This document shows, one piece after another, positions 35,355 to 44,623 of a DNA stretch of 64,000 nucleotides (the stretch's first letter is position 1; the number at the start of each line of letters is the position of its first letter). Location: the NCBI RefSeq assembly GCF_001748385.1, contig NZ_BCLI01000001.1:475177-539176 (forward strand). Direction: 5' to 3'. The notes under the pieces are model-generated. The model saw nothing but the letters and a program-made list of their open reading frames with translations. It was not told where the DNA came from and did not search any database. The position numbers and the translations under genes were made by a program. The DNA is from Vulcanisaeta thermophila. Its GTDB lineage: Archaea > Thermoproteota > Thermoprotei > Thermoproteales > Thermocladiaceae.

Positions 35355-36403
35355 TCATGACCGTCAAGGTCGGCATTGTGGGTTACGGAACCATTGGTAA
35401 GAGGGTTGCGGATGCCGTCATGAGGATGGACGATGTGGAACTCGTGGGCGTTGTTAAGCAAAGCCCCGATTATGAGGCCCAGGTCGCGATTAAGAAGGGG
35501 ATTAGGTTGTATACGTATGAGGACAGGATTGAGAAGTTCGAGAAGGCCGGGATTAAGGTGTCTGGGTCAGTACAGGACTTACTAAGCAGGGTTGACCTGG
35601 TCATAGACGCAACACCGGATGGGGTTGGTGCCGAGAATAAGGCCAAGCTTTACGAGCCCAGGGGTGTGAGGGCTATATTCCAAGGCGGTGAGGAGAGCGA
35701 CGTTGGTGAGGTGAGCTTCAACGCGCTGGCTAATTACGAAATGGCTGTGGGTAGGAGGTACGTCAGGGTGGTTAGTTGCAACACAACGGCCCTCTCCAGG
35801 TTGATCTCGGCATTCCTACTGCATGGGTATAGGATTAGGAGGGTTAGGGCGTACATAGCCAGGAGGGGTGCTGACCCAAGGGAGTTTAAGAAGGGCCCCA
35901 TTAATGACGTGGTCTTCAACCCAGCAACCGTGCCCAGCCATCACGGGCCTGACGTTAATACCGTGATACCCACGGTTAACATTGTTACCATGGCCATTGC
36001 AGTACCCACAACAATAATGCACCTACACATGGTGAACATCGAGTTTGAGGGGCAGGTCACCAGGGGTGAGGTGGTGAAGGTCCTTGAGGAGACACCTAGG
36101 ATACTACTATTCAATGCCAGTAGGGATAAGTTCGAGTCCCTCGCGCAAATAATCGAGTGGGCCAGGGACATGGGCAGGCCCAGGGGTGACCTGATGGAGA
36201 ATGCGGTGATTGAGGACTCAGTCACGGTTTACCAGAATGAGGTCTTCTTAATGCAGGGTGTTCACCAGGAGAGTATTGTGGTCCCCGAGAATATAGATGC
36301 CATAAGGGCCGTTATGAATACCATGGGTAAGTGGGAATCCATCAGGAAGACCGATGAGAGGCTGGGCATTGTCATGACGGGCAAGAATTACAACATGGCG
36401 TAA
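35351..36403 (+). CDS. gap: Type II glyceraldehyde-3-phosphate dehydrogenase (archaeal)
   Basis: 350 aa. Rossmann motif VGIVGYGTIGKRVADAV; catalytic Cys in VVSCNTTALSRLI; RRGADPREFKKGPINDVV is typical of the archaeal type. Phosphorylating GAPDH working with PGK, mainly gluconeogenic in crenarchaea that also use GAPN or GOR. GTG start at 35351 (or ATG 35357). Confidence 0.94.
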   Translation: MIMTVKVGIVGYGTIGKRVADAVMRMDDVELVGVVKQSPDYEAQVAIKKGIRLYTYEDRIEKFEKAGIKVSGSVQDLLSRVDLVIDATPDGVGAENKAKLYEPRGVRAIFQGGEESDVGEVSFNALANYEMAVGRRYVRVVSCNTTALSRLISAFLLHGYRIRRVRAYIARRGADPREFKKGPINDVVFNPATVPSHHGPDVNTVIPTVNIVTMAIAVPTTIMHLHMVNIEFEGQVTRGEVVKVLEETPRILLFNASRDKFESLAQIIEWARDMGRPRGDLMENAVIEDSVTVYQNEVFLMQGVHQESIVVPENIDAIRAVMNTMGKWESIRKTDERLGIVMTGKNYNMA

Positions 36404-36434
36404 TGGCTTTAAAGGCTGGGGTTCCCATAACACA

Positions 36435-37487
36435 ATGAGCCTGGAATTACTCAGTAGGTTATCAAATGAGGTTGGTCCCTCAGGCTTTGAGGACAGGGTC
36501 GTCAAAACCGTCCTGAATGAAGTTAGGGATTACGCCGACGAGGTTAGGATAGATAATATGAACAACCTAATAGTTAGGGTGGGTAATGGCCCCTACAGGG
36601 TGCTCGTGAGCGCCCACATCGATGAGGTGGGCGTTATGATATCACACATCGACTCGAGGGGCTTCATAAAGGTGATCCCAATAGGCGGCCTTGACGTGTG
36701 GACCTTATTGAATAAGGAGTTGGTGTTCATGGGTAAGAATGGCGATGTGGTGGGTACGGTGGGTGTGGACCCACCACACCTACGTAGGGAGAAGCCCCCA
36801 TCAAGTTTTGATGAGATTTACGTGGACGCCGGATTCACATCGGCTGATGAGGCCTATAGGAGTGGTTTGGCGCCGGGTGTTCCGGGTACCTTCAACTCAT
36901 TATTTAGGCATAGGGGTAGTGTGATAATGGGGAAGGCGTTGGATGATAGGGTTGGTTGTTATGTGCTGATACAGGTACTGAGGGATGTGCGTAATAAGGT
37001 GGGTGGTGACTACTCGGTGTACTTCGCATGGAATACGCAGGAGGAGTTGGGGCTTAGGGGCATCAATGCCGTGGTTAATTACGTAAACCCGAACCTGGCA
37101 TTTGTTGTGGAAACCACCGTGGCCGCTGACGTACCAAACAACCCGGAGCATCAGTGGATAACCAGGGTTGGGGGTGGTGTTGCCATCAGGGCGGCTGATA
37201 GGTCAATGATAACAAACCCAAGGCTCCTATCCAAGGCACTGGAACTGGCGAGCAGTAGGGGTGTTAAGTACCAGGTCCAGGTTAATCCGTATGGCGGGAC
37301 TGACGCGGGCGTGATACACGTACACGGTACTGGGGTACCCACGTTAGTGCTTTCTACTCCTGCGCGGTACATACATGAGCCCACGTCAGTGGCTAGCCTG
37401 GATGATGTGGAGCAGGTGAGGAGGTTGCTCCTGGAGTTGCTCCTAAACCTTGACTACCTGAGGCAGGGCATTACACTTAGTGTTTAG
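36435..37487 (+). CDS. M42 family aminopeptidase
   Basis: 350 aa. Metal ligands: SAHIDEVGVMI, KALDDRVGCY (bridging Asp), NTQEELGLRG (general base Glu pair), AFVVETTVAADVP and PYGGTDAGVIHVHG. Tetrahedral M42 peptidases trim peptides after the proteasome in archaea; earlier annotated as endoglucanases. TATA box TTTAAAGG 26 nt before the ATG. Confidence 0.92.
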   Translation: MSLELLSRLSNEVGPSGFEDRVVKTVLNEVRDYADEVRIDNMNNLIVRVGNGPYRVLVSAHIDEVGVMISHIDSRGFIKVIPIGGLDVWTLLNKELVFMGKNGDVVGTVGVDPPHLRREKPPSSFDEIYVDAGFTSADEAYRSGLAPGVPGTFNSLFRHRGSVIMGKALDDRVGCYVLIQVLRDVRNKVGGDYSVYFAWNTQEELGLRGINAVVNYVNPNLAFVVETTVAADVPNNPEHQWITRVGGGVAIRAADRSMITNPRLLSKALELASSRGVKYQVQVNPYGGTDAGVIHVHGTGVPTLVLSTPARYIHEPTSVASLDDVEQVRRLLLELLLNLDYLRQGITLSV

Positions 37488-37532
37488 GCATCGCAATAAG
37501 TTTAATAATTGGTGAATCCCGTGAACTTGAGA

Positions 37533-37988
37533 ATGAGTGTTTCCGGCGGTAAGCAGGTGCTCACGTTGATTGGTAAGGGACAGGCGGTGGTGGGCAAAAC
37601 CTTTAGGTTACTCTCCATACCCGAGGAGTGCAGGAGGTGCAGGCTCTACAACATATGCATGGCCAGGGTTAAGCCGGGCAGGGTTTACAGGATAGTGAGT
37701 GTTAGGTATGTGAACCTACCCCAAACATACAAGTGCCTACTCACGGGTGAGGATATGGTGCCCATAGTGGCTGAGGAACAACCCATCGTGGTCCCCATAC
37801 CCACCAGGTCCTTCATTGAGGGTGTGGTGATGACTTACGTGAAGCCCAGGGTTAATTGCAATGAGTTAAGGGCTTACCTAAACCAGGCGATTAATGAGGG
37901 GACTAGGGTGAGGGTGTTGAGGGGCTTGGGGAGGGTTGTCTGTGGTAACGAAAGCTACACGTTGGCTGAGGTCATACCCCTCGATTAA
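37533..37988 (+). CDS. UPF0179 family protein
   Basis: 151 aa from ATG 37533, chosen because TTTAATAA (37501-37508) lies 28 nt upstream; TTG 37509 and GTG 37512 are alternatives. Pattern VLTLIGKGQAVVGKTF, ECRRCRLYNICM and GRVYRIVSVR is that of UPF0179. Four or more Cys suggest a metal or Fe-S site. Function unknown. Confidence 0.8.
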   Translation: MSVSGGKQVLTLIGKGQAVVGKTFRLLSIPEECRRCRLYNICMARVKPGRVYRIVSVRYVNLPQTYKCLLTGEDMVPIVAEEQPIVVPIPTRSFIEGVVMTYVKPRVNCNELRAYLNQAINEGTRVRVLRGLGRVVCGNESYTLAEVIPLD

Positions 37989-38447
37989 TCACGCCATCAT
38001 TGAGAAGGCCTCCGGCGTGTACTTGAAGTCCTGGGGCAACTTACCCACGCGCTTGTAGTACTTAATCAACCTGTGTATTTTGGACTCCACGAGCGTCAAA
38101 CCCCTCCTGGCGCTCAAGTCCTTTGGATGCTCCTCAAGGTGCTTCCTAATCCTCACAGCCCTCCTAATTAAGTTCATGAGATCCTCCGGTAGCTGCGGCG
38201 CCAGGTTGTGCTCCTCGAGGACCTTGGTGATGCTCTTACCGAGTATGGGCTTCACAAGCGGTATCCCATACTGATCCCTAAGGATCACACCAATCATTGA
38301 TGGTGAGAAGCCCCTCTTAGCCAACTCAATCACCAACTGCTCCACCTCCTCCTGCGTGTAGGAGACCCAGGCGGGTGTGGCTTTGGAAACGGGCCTCGTG
38401 CTGCCACTCCTACCACGCTTATGCCTACTCCTATGTGGCACAACCAC
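37989..38447 (-). CDS. rps15: 30S ribosomal protein S15 (uS15)
   Basis: 152 aa. The archaeal/eukaryotic N-terminal extension ([27 protein letters not shown]) precedes the S15 core ([30 protein letters not shown]). Follows bud32 by 24 bp on the same strand; ends next to UPF0179 convergently. Confidence 0.95.
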   Translation of the reverse strand: MVVPHRSRHKRGRSGSTRPVSKATPAWVSYTQEEVEQLVIELAKRGFSPSMIGVILRDQYGIPLVKPILGKSITKVLEEHNLAPQLPEDLMNLIRRAVRIRKHLEEHPKDLSARRGLTLVESKIHRLIKYYKRVGKLPQDFKYTPEAFSMMA

Positions 38448-38471
38448 GGTTCACCCAACTCTTTAAAAACA

Positions 38472-39131
38472 TTACTTAACGGCATACCTAACAAGGCTCC
38501 TAACCCTACGCAGAAACCTCAAAACCACACTGGCAAACTCCCCACCAACCTCACTGGAGTAACCACTGTAGAAGCGCCTAAACAACTCCTCATGGGCGTC
38601 CTTACGCAGTGCCTCCAGGGATCTTAGGGTTACGTTTAGGTCAATGGCCAGTTTATACATGGCCCTTGAATCACTAACCGTGGGCTCCTTACCAAGGAAT
38701 TCGGAAAGTCCGAAATCAATCATGTACAACTTACCATCAACCACAAGGGCATTCGCCGGCGTTGGGTCCCCATGAACCAAACCAGCCCTGTGAAGCCTAC
38801 CCAGGTAAACGCCCAACTCCTCCATATACCCCAGGGACTCCCTGATCAACCCACCCATTATGAGGCTCACCAGGGGCATGCCCCTCAGGTACTTCATCCT
38901 AATTCTCGCATTCATTACATCCACATCGTAAACCACCGGGGCTAGGACACCGAGCTCCCTGGCCCTTATTAACGCCCTGGCCTCGTTTATGGTCCTGAAC
39001 CTACGTATGTACTCATCAAACTCCCTCCTCCTATAACCCTTGGGTATTCTCTCCTTCACAATGACCCTCATACCAAGCCAATCCTCTAGGTAGAGTATGG
39101 CCTCCGCACCCATTGCAATAATCTTACTCAT
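38472..39131 (-). CDS. bud32: KEOPS kinase/ATPase Bud32
   Basis: 219 aa. Small RIO-like kinase: GAEAILYLE, VIVKERIPKGYRRREFDEYI, catalytic loop LVHGDPTPANALV and DFG-type MIDFGLSEF. Forms KEOPS with Kae1, Cgi121 and Pcc1 for t6A synthesis. Kae1 is usually fused or adjacent in archaea but is not in this window. Confidence 0.92.
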   Translation of the reverse strand: MSKIIAMGAEAILYLEDWLGMRVIVKERIPKGYRRREFDEYIRRFRTINEARALIRARELGVLAPVVYDVDVMNARIRMKYLRGMPLVSLIMGGLIRESLGYMEELGVYLGRLHRAGLVHGDPTPANALVVDGKLYMIDFGLSEFLGKEPTVSDSRAMYKLAIDLNVTLRSLEALRKDAHEELFRRFYSGYSSEVGGEFASVVLRFLRRVRSLVRYAVK

Positions 39132-39175
39132 TAATGAGGATGTGTAAGTGTCCCTGTTATTTAAACGTTTATTAT

Positions 39176-41044
39176 TTACGCCTCTGCTTTCCTAGCCTCG
39201 GCCCTCACCATGGAGTCCCTAATGACCTCCACTATATCCATTACCTTAACCTTATCCTCAACCCCCTTAACCCTGGCCGCGTCTGTGAGCATGGCGTTGC
39301 AGAATGGGCATAGGGTGACTATGGTGTTGGCGTTGGTCTCCATTAACTGCTCAAGCCTAATGTGACTTATCCTCTTCTTCTCGGGCACATCATACCAGTA
39401 ATTGGCACCGCCCGCACCGCAACAGAAGGTCTGCCTGCCATGCCTCTTGGCCTCCCTTAACTCACCGAGGCCCCTAATTATGATTCTCTGGGGCTCCACT
39501 ACCTCGTTGTACCTGGCTAGGTAGCATGGGTCGTGTATTGTGAAGACGGTGCTATTCGCCTTGTTAATCCTGATCCTCCCCTGCCTTATTAATTCGTTTA
39601 TGAACTCAACATGGTGGTAAACCTTAACGTTGCTCATCCAGGGATCCACCTTGGGGTAGTCATTCTTGAAGGTGTTGTAGCCGTGGGGGCATATGGTGAT
39701 TATGCCCTTAACATTGTACTTCCTAAACAACTCAATGTTATTCAAGGCCATCTCCTGGAACCTACCCTCCTCACCAAGCCTCCTGGCCGGGTCGCCGCAG
39801 CATGTCTCCTCATCGCCCAGGACTGCTATTTTATCCAGCATCCCAGCCTCACGCAGGACCTCCACAAACGCCCTTATTATCTCCCTAGCCCTATTATCAA
39901 AGCTCCCCATACAACCAACCCAGAGCAGGTACTCGAAGCCCTGGTTCTCCTGCACCGTCTTAACACCCAACTCCCTAAGCCACTCATGTCTCCCGTAGTT
40001 TGCCATGCCCATGGAGTTTCCGTACTGGGATAGGTTAAGGAGTAGGTTGGACTTCTTCTGATCCAGCCTGCCCAGCTCCACTAGCTTGCGCCTGAGGTCC
40101 ATTATTATGTCAATGTGCCTAACACCCACGGGGCAGCTCCACGTGCAGGCACCGCAGGTGGTGCATGACCAGAGCTCATCCTCACCAACAACCTTGAGGG
40201 CCTCGGCATCAAGACCGCTGGAATTCCTAAGCAGTGCCAACTTCCTAACCAGGACCCTTGGGGAGAGGGGCCTACCGGCCGCGGTGGCTGGGCATGCCTC
40301 CTCGCAGGCGCCTATCTCCACGCATGTTGAGAAGCTGTGGATCTCGTAGTTCTCAAACTCACTGAGCTTCTCAACGCCCATCCTGACCTGGCTAACGTCA
40401 ACCTTACCATCTATTATATCCCTCATATTGAAGGGCATCCTCACATTGGGCAGGCCCCTGTCGAAGTTCATGTAGAGATTAACCTCGGGTTTTGCGTAGA
40501 ATAGGACTATGAGTAGGTAATCAGCGACTGTGATTACCATCTTAACGTCCGTGTAGAATAATGAGGGCATTATTGTCAGGGCCAGCGTACTCGCGGTTAA
40601 CACGATTATTGCCATCAGGATTCCCTGTAACGTGGTTGATTTCCTTCTGAATTCCCTATCCACATTCAATTCACCGTGAACCCTAAAGGACCTGGCAAGG
40701 ACCTGAACCCTCCACACAAAGGCGCCCACCAGGCCCGCAATTAGTGGTGTGGCCACGCCGAACATCACGTAGTGCGCGATCTCGTACTGGTAAATCCAGG
40801 GGTAGAGGATTGTGTAGAGCATGGAGAGGGAAACACCGGCCAGTATGGAGAAGTGCATGAAGTCCACCATGGACCTCCTAACCCCATTAACTTCATACCT
40901 CAGAAACGCAATTAGGCGATTAATGCTCAGGGGTAGTTTATTCACCCTAACCTCATTGTAAAGCCTGGCGATCAAGGCTATTATTAGGGCTATGTTTATG
41001 GCGTACAGGGTATAGAGTGCGTAGACCAGGGGTTCATTTGACAT
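39176..41044 (-). CDS. EtfD-like membrane iron-sulfur oxidoreductase (ETF:quinone type)
   Basis: 622 aa. The N-terminal ~200 residues hold about five membrane helices, with His residues possibly binding heme b as in NarI/HdrE. The middle has ferredoxin motifs CVEIGACEEACPA and CTTCGACTWSCPVGV; the C-terminal half has two CCG domains, CCGDPARRLG and CCGAGGANYWYD, as in HdrD/GlpC. Directly downstream of etfB-etfA. This layout matches membrane proteins (EtfD, Rv0338c type) that pass electrons from ETF to quinone, used in acyl-CoA dehydrogenation. Function inferred from context. Confidence 0.8.
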   Translation of the reverse strand: MSNEPLVYALYTLYAINIALIIALIARLYNEVRVNKLPLSINRLIAFLRYEVNGVRRSMVDFMHFSILAGVSLSMLYTILYPWIYQYEIAHYVMFGVATPLIAGLVGAFVWRVQVLARSFRVHGELNVDREFRRKSTTLQGILMAIIVLTASTLALTIMPSLFYTDVKMVITVADYLLIVLFYAKPEVNLYMNFDRGLPNVRMPFNMRDIIDGKVDVSQVRMGVEKLSEFENYEIHSFSTCVEIGACEEACPATAAGRPLSPRVLVRKLALLRNSSGLDAEALKVVGEDELWSCTTCGACTWSCPVGVRHIDIIMDLRRKLVELGRLDQKKSNLLLNLSQYGNSMGMANYGRHEWLRELGVKTVQENQGFEYLLWVGCMGSFDNRAREIIRAFVEVLREAGMLDKIAVLGDEETCCGDPARRLGEEGRFQEMALNNIELFRKYNVKGIITICPHGYNTFKNDYPKVDPWMSNVKVYHHVEFINELIRQGRIRINKANSTVFTIHDPCYLARYNEVVEPQRIIIRGLGELREAKRHGRQTFCCGAGGANYWYDVPEKKRISHIRLEQLMETNANTIVTLCPFCNAMLTDAARVKGVEDKVKVMDIVEVIRDSMVRAEARKAEA

Positions 41045-41062
41045 TTTGAATCACCAACAAAA

Positions 41063-41986
41063 TCACTTCTTCAGCAACTCCCTGAGTTTATTCGTTAGGG
41101 CTGGCACGAATTTGTAGAGGTCCTCAACAACACCGTAGTCGCAATTCTTGAAGAATGGCGCATTGGGGTCGTTGTTAATGACCACGACAACCCTTGACTC
41201 CATCATACCCGCCAGGTGCTGTGGCTGCCCACTTATGCCAATGGCCATGTAGAGCTTGGGCCTTACCTTATGGCCGCTGAGCCCAACCCAGTGGTCCTCG
41301 CTTAACCACTTGAGGTCCGCGGCTATTGGCCTTGAGCAGCCGATCTCAGCGCCCAGGACCTTGGCCAGGTCAAAGGCCAGTTGCAAGTCCTCCTTCTTCT
41401 TGAATCCCCTGCCCACGGAGACTATCAACTCTGCATCCTCAATCCTAACCCCACCCCTGGCCTTCTCCTCTGTGGAAACCACCTTAACCTGGCCCACGGA
41501 CTTTACCTGGAGGGTTTCCTTACTCATTGATGTGGGCTTCTCGGTGGGCTTGAACCTCGCTGGTGGTGCCATTAGGATTGCGGGTTGCTTAACCCCAGCC
41601 GTGACTTGGGCCCTACTACCAATACCGTTGAATGACACCTCAAACGTGTCGCCGCTTGGTTTTAGATCCGTTACGTCCATTATCAGGGGAGCTCCCAGGG
41701 ATTGGGCCACCATGGGCATCGCGGTCCTGTAGAACTTATTGATGGGTGATATTATCAATGCGTAGTTATTCGCCCTGGCCAGTTCCAACACGGCATTTGC
41801 TAGGGATTGCTCATCCACTACACCCTGTACTATGAAGGCCTTTGATACGCCGTACCTCTCAAGGCCTGTGGCATCACCGCCAACGACTAGGTAATGAACC
41901 ACGGCATCGCCAACCCTTTGGGCAAGCCCCACTAGTCCGTAGTCCCCCTGGGAACCCACTATGAGTATGTTGACCATGCCCATCAC
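41063..41986 (-). CDS. etfA: Electron transfer flavoprotein alpha subunit
   Basis: 307 aa. FAD-binding C-terminal domain: ELIVSVGRGFKKKEDLQLAF, CSRPIAADLKWLSEDHWVG, IGISGQPQHLAGM, INNDPNAPFF. Carries electrons from dehydrogenases to the EtfD-like protein encoded 18 bp downstream. Overlaps etfB by 4 bases. Confidence 0.93.
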   Translation of the reverse strand: MMGMVNILIVGSQGDYGLVGLAQRVGDAVVHYLVVGGDATGLERYGVSKAFIVQGVVDEQSLANAVLELARANNYALIISPINKFYRTAMPMVAQSLGAPLIMDVTDLKPSGDTFEVSFNGIGSRAQVTAGVKQPAILMAPPARFKPTEKPTSMSKETLQVKSVGQVKVVSTEEKARGGVRIEDAELIVSVGRGFKKKEDLQLAFDLAKVLGAEIGCSRPIAADLKWLSEDHWVGLSGHKVRPKLYMAIGISGQPQHLAGMMESRVVVVINNDPNAPFFKNCDYGVVEDLYKFVPALTNKLRELLKK

Positions 41987-42777
41987 CCCCGCGTTATGAT
42001 CCCCTCCTGAATCAATGCCTCTATTAATTTATTGACCTTATCATCCACACTACCCTCCTTAATAATAACGCCCTTACGCCTAACCTGAACCAGCGAGACA
42101 CCCTTAACCTCCATGGGGGACCCCAGGGAGATCCCAAGGTCCGCAAGGCTTAGCTTGTTAATGGGCTTCTTCATGGCCATCCTAATCTGCAGTAATGGTG
42201 GTATTCTGGGCACGTTGATCTCCCTGGTCACAGTAACCAGCGCCGGTGTCGTGACCTCCACTGTCTGCACGGCCTCCTCCAAATCCCTCTTAATGGTTAA
42301 TTTATTACCATCAACCCTCAACTCCCTGGCGTAGGTAACCACGGGAATCCCCAACTCAGCGGCAACCCTCGGGCCCACCTGCCCCGTGTAACCATCTATG
42401 GAAGCCTCACCAGCGAGTATCAGGTCGAAATTCCCCAATTTCCTAATGACCGCAGCTATGACCTTTGCAGTCACCAACTGGTCGGTATTTACCAGGGCAT
42501 TGTCAGCCACTAGGAATGCCTCATCTGCGCCCATGGCCAGGACCTCCCTAATGAGACCCTCAGCCTCCTGAACCCTCTTCTGAACTGGTCCGTACTTTAG
42601 TACCGAGATTGCCCTGACCCTACCACCAACCTTCTCCTTAATCTGAACAGCGGCCTCCACCGCATTCCTATCAATATCACTTATCTTGAGTGGTGTATTC
42701 TCAATATCGAGCTTATCACCAGACACTCTTAACTGCCCCGTGTCCAGTGCCAGTTTCACCAAGGCTATTAACTCCAT
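41983..42777 (-). CDS. etfB: Electron transfer flavoprotein beta subunit
   Basis: 264 aa from ATG 42777 (MELIALVKLALDTGQ), 28 nt after the minus-strand TATA TTTTAATTA near 42805; GTG 42795 is the alternative. DLILAGEASIDGYTGQVGPRVAAELGIP is the typical beta-subunit nucleotide-binding part. First gene of the etfBA-etfD operon. Confidence 0.93.
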   Translation of the reverse strand: MELIALVKLALDTGQLRVSGDKLDIENTPLKISDIDRNAVEAAVQIKEKVGGRVRAISVLKYGPVQKRVQEAEGLIREVLAMGADEAFLVADNALVNTDQLVTAKVIAAVIRKLGNFDLILAGEASIDGYTGQVGPRVAAELGIPVVTYARELRVDGNKLTIKRDLEEAVQTVEVTTPALVTVTREINVPRIPPLLQIRMAMKKPINKLSLADLGISLGSPMEVKGVSLVQVRRKGVIIKEGSVDDKVNKLIEALIQEGIITRG

Positions 42778-42904
42778 ACCAGCGGTACTGCGCACATCAG
42801 TTAATTAAAATTACCCATATGTAAAGAATATATAGAAGCCACGAAGGCATGGGCTTGGGCACGGACCTAAAACTTAATTAAGGAGTGAGCCCTCGGGTAA
42901 CCGT

Positions 42905-43339
42905 ATGGCGAAGAGGGGTGGACCACGTCAGGTGGGCGTACCCTATAGGTTCCACAAGACGCCTGGCATATTCATGAATAGCGTGGTTGCTGTGGCGGAT
43001 AATAGCGGTGCCAAGCTCGTTAAGGTAATAGGCGTTGTGGGGCACACGGCGAAGCCCGTGCATAGGCAGATACCAGGGGCTGCGGTGGGTGACATGGTGG
43101 TTGTGAGTGTGATTGAGGGGAAGCCTGAGGTAAGGAAGCAAATACTGAGGGCCATAGTCATTAGGCAGAGGAGGCCATACAGGAGGCCCGATGGGACCTG
43201 GGTGGCCTTTGAGGATAATGCCGTGGTGATAACCGACGAGAACGGAGTGCCCAAGGGTAGTGAGATTCATGGCCCAGTGGCCATGGAGGCCGCACTAAGG
43301 TGGCCTGGCATTTCGAACCTAGCCACCATGGTTATTTAA
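42905..43339 (+). CDS. rpl14: 50S ribosomal protein L14 (uL14)
   Basis: 144 aa. [39 protein letters not shown] and [20 protein letters not shown] are conserved uL14 segments. Lies apart from the main ribosomal cluster. Its stop codon is immediately followed by the stop of the convergent gene. Confidence 0.95.
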   Translation: MAKRGGPRQVGVPYRFHKTPGIFMNSVVAVADNSGAKLVKVIGVVGHTAKPVHRQIPGAAVGDMVVVSVIEGKPEVRKQILRAIVIRQRRPYRRPDGTWVAFEDNAVVITDENGVPKGSEIHGPVAMEAALRWPGISNLATMVI

Positions 43340-44008
43340 TCAGGCCTTACGTTTAAGTACAATCCTCATAACATTTGCCCTAAGATCCTCGGAGACTATA
43401 TCGTAACCGTAGTAGTTAACGAAGCCCTTTATGAAGGAGGATAGTATCTTATTATCAATATCCGTAACACCACTGGGGCCAATGGCCATTAACTCTATGG
43501 TGTCCTGATTAAGTTTCTTAACCTCTAGGTGCCTAACGGCAAATAGCCTCGTCATCCTTGACATGGCCTCCAGGAGATCCTCCAAATTATTGAACTCCGT
43601 ACTTATCAACGCAGCGGTTTGGGTTCCATACTTCTCATAAATACCCCATAAATTATTCAATGCATTAACCGCCTCAGCCCTTAATTTCTCAGGCACATCA
43701 CCACTTGATGCAATCCTTGAAAGGGTTCCCAGGATTAATTCGCAGACCTCCTCTATGAGTTTCATGGGCATGGGGATCACATCCATGGAGCTGAGTATTT
43801 TGTATAAACGCCAGAAGTGGAGTAGGTCTGAGGGTTCGAACCCATCCCTTATTAACTCCGCGGTTAGTTTCAATCCTTCACCGGCCGCGTAGAATATGGT
43901 CTTCCCCCTGGACTTAGCTATTCTGGAGAGTTCATTGGCTATGGTTCTGGGTACCATTATTGTAGTCCTTGAAAGTTCCTCCTCACCCTCACTATTTCTC
44001 TCGCTCAT
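43340..44008 (-). CDS. Conserved hypothetical protein with ribbon-helix-helix-like N-terminus
   Basis: 222 aa. Residues 14-45 (SRTTIMVPRTIANELSRIAK, then SRGKTIFYAAGEGL) resemble a ribbon-helix-helix DNA-binding domain. The rest is predicted helical without known motifs. A TATA-like TTAAATATA (44038-44046, minus strand) precedes the ATG. Might be a regulator. Confidence 0.55.
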   Translation of the reverse strand: MSERNSEGEEELSRTTIMVPRTIANELSRIAKSRGKTIFYAAGEGLKLTAELIRDGFEPSDLLHFWRLYKILSSMDVIPMPMKLIEEVCELILGTLSRIASSGDVPEKLRAEAVNALNNLWGIYEKYGTQTAALISTEFNNLEDLLEAMSRMTRLFAVRHLEVKKLNQDTIELMAIGPSGVTDIDNKILSSFIKGFVNYYGYDIVSEDLRANVMRIVLKRKA

Positions 44009-44124
44009 GTTAATTACTATTTATGTGAATACTATCGTATATTTAAGCCTTATTGCCCGTAATACATCAAAGACCCATGTATAATATTCTACGTAATTCC
44101 CCACCCAGGTATAGAAATTATTAA

Positions 44125-44598
44125 TTAAGGTGTGAAGTAGACAAGGTACCTAACAATACCACTATAACCGCTAAGCCTAATTACATCAATCTCCAGGTAA
44201 CTGGGGAATCGGAGCGTGGTTACCTTTAGGAAGTTCCTAATGCCATTGACATGGATGTACGCCGAGTAGATGGCATTACCCTTAGCCTCAACCACTGTCC
44301 CATCAACATCATTATTATTCAGGTCTGGGAGCTCCAACTCCCTGAACTGCCAGGGTTCTGAGTCCAGCCTGATGGCGTAGAGCTTCTCTATGGTCTTCCT
44401 CCCAAGCTTCAACTCACTAATTTTACTCTCCAGAACCCTCTCATTGACGTTGTATGGCAGTGCCAGGGCTAGGTACGTTAATTCCTCATTAACAAAGAAC
44501 TTATGCGGTGGAACCTTAAATGAGTTAACCTCAACACCATTAATCACCTCCTTAACCTTAACCGAGGACCTGAGGAACTCCGGTATTGATGATGACAT
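44125..44598 (-). CDS. Hypothetical protein, 157 aa
   Basis: 157 aa starting MSSSIPEFLRSSVKVKEVIN; predicted mostly beta, no Cys. A TATA box (TTTAAATA, minus strand, 44621-44628) lies 26 nt before the ATG and also inside the end of moeA. No family recognised. Confidence 0.55.
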   Translation of the reverse strand: MSSSIPEFLRSSVKVKEVINGVEVNSFKVPPHKFFVNEELTYLALALPYNVNERVLESKISELKLGRKTIEKLYAIRLDSEPWQFRELELPDLNNNDVDGTVVEAKGNAIYSAYIHVNGIRNFLKVTTLRFPSYLEIDVIRLSGYSGIVRYLVYFTP

Positions 44599-44623
44599 TA
44601 CCGTAAACCAAGGGCGTTAGTAT

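Noticed and set aside
43831-43850. GGGTTCGAACCC, like a tRNA T arm
   Set aside because: Inside the coding frame of the 222-aa protein; no acceptor stem or anticodon arm around it.
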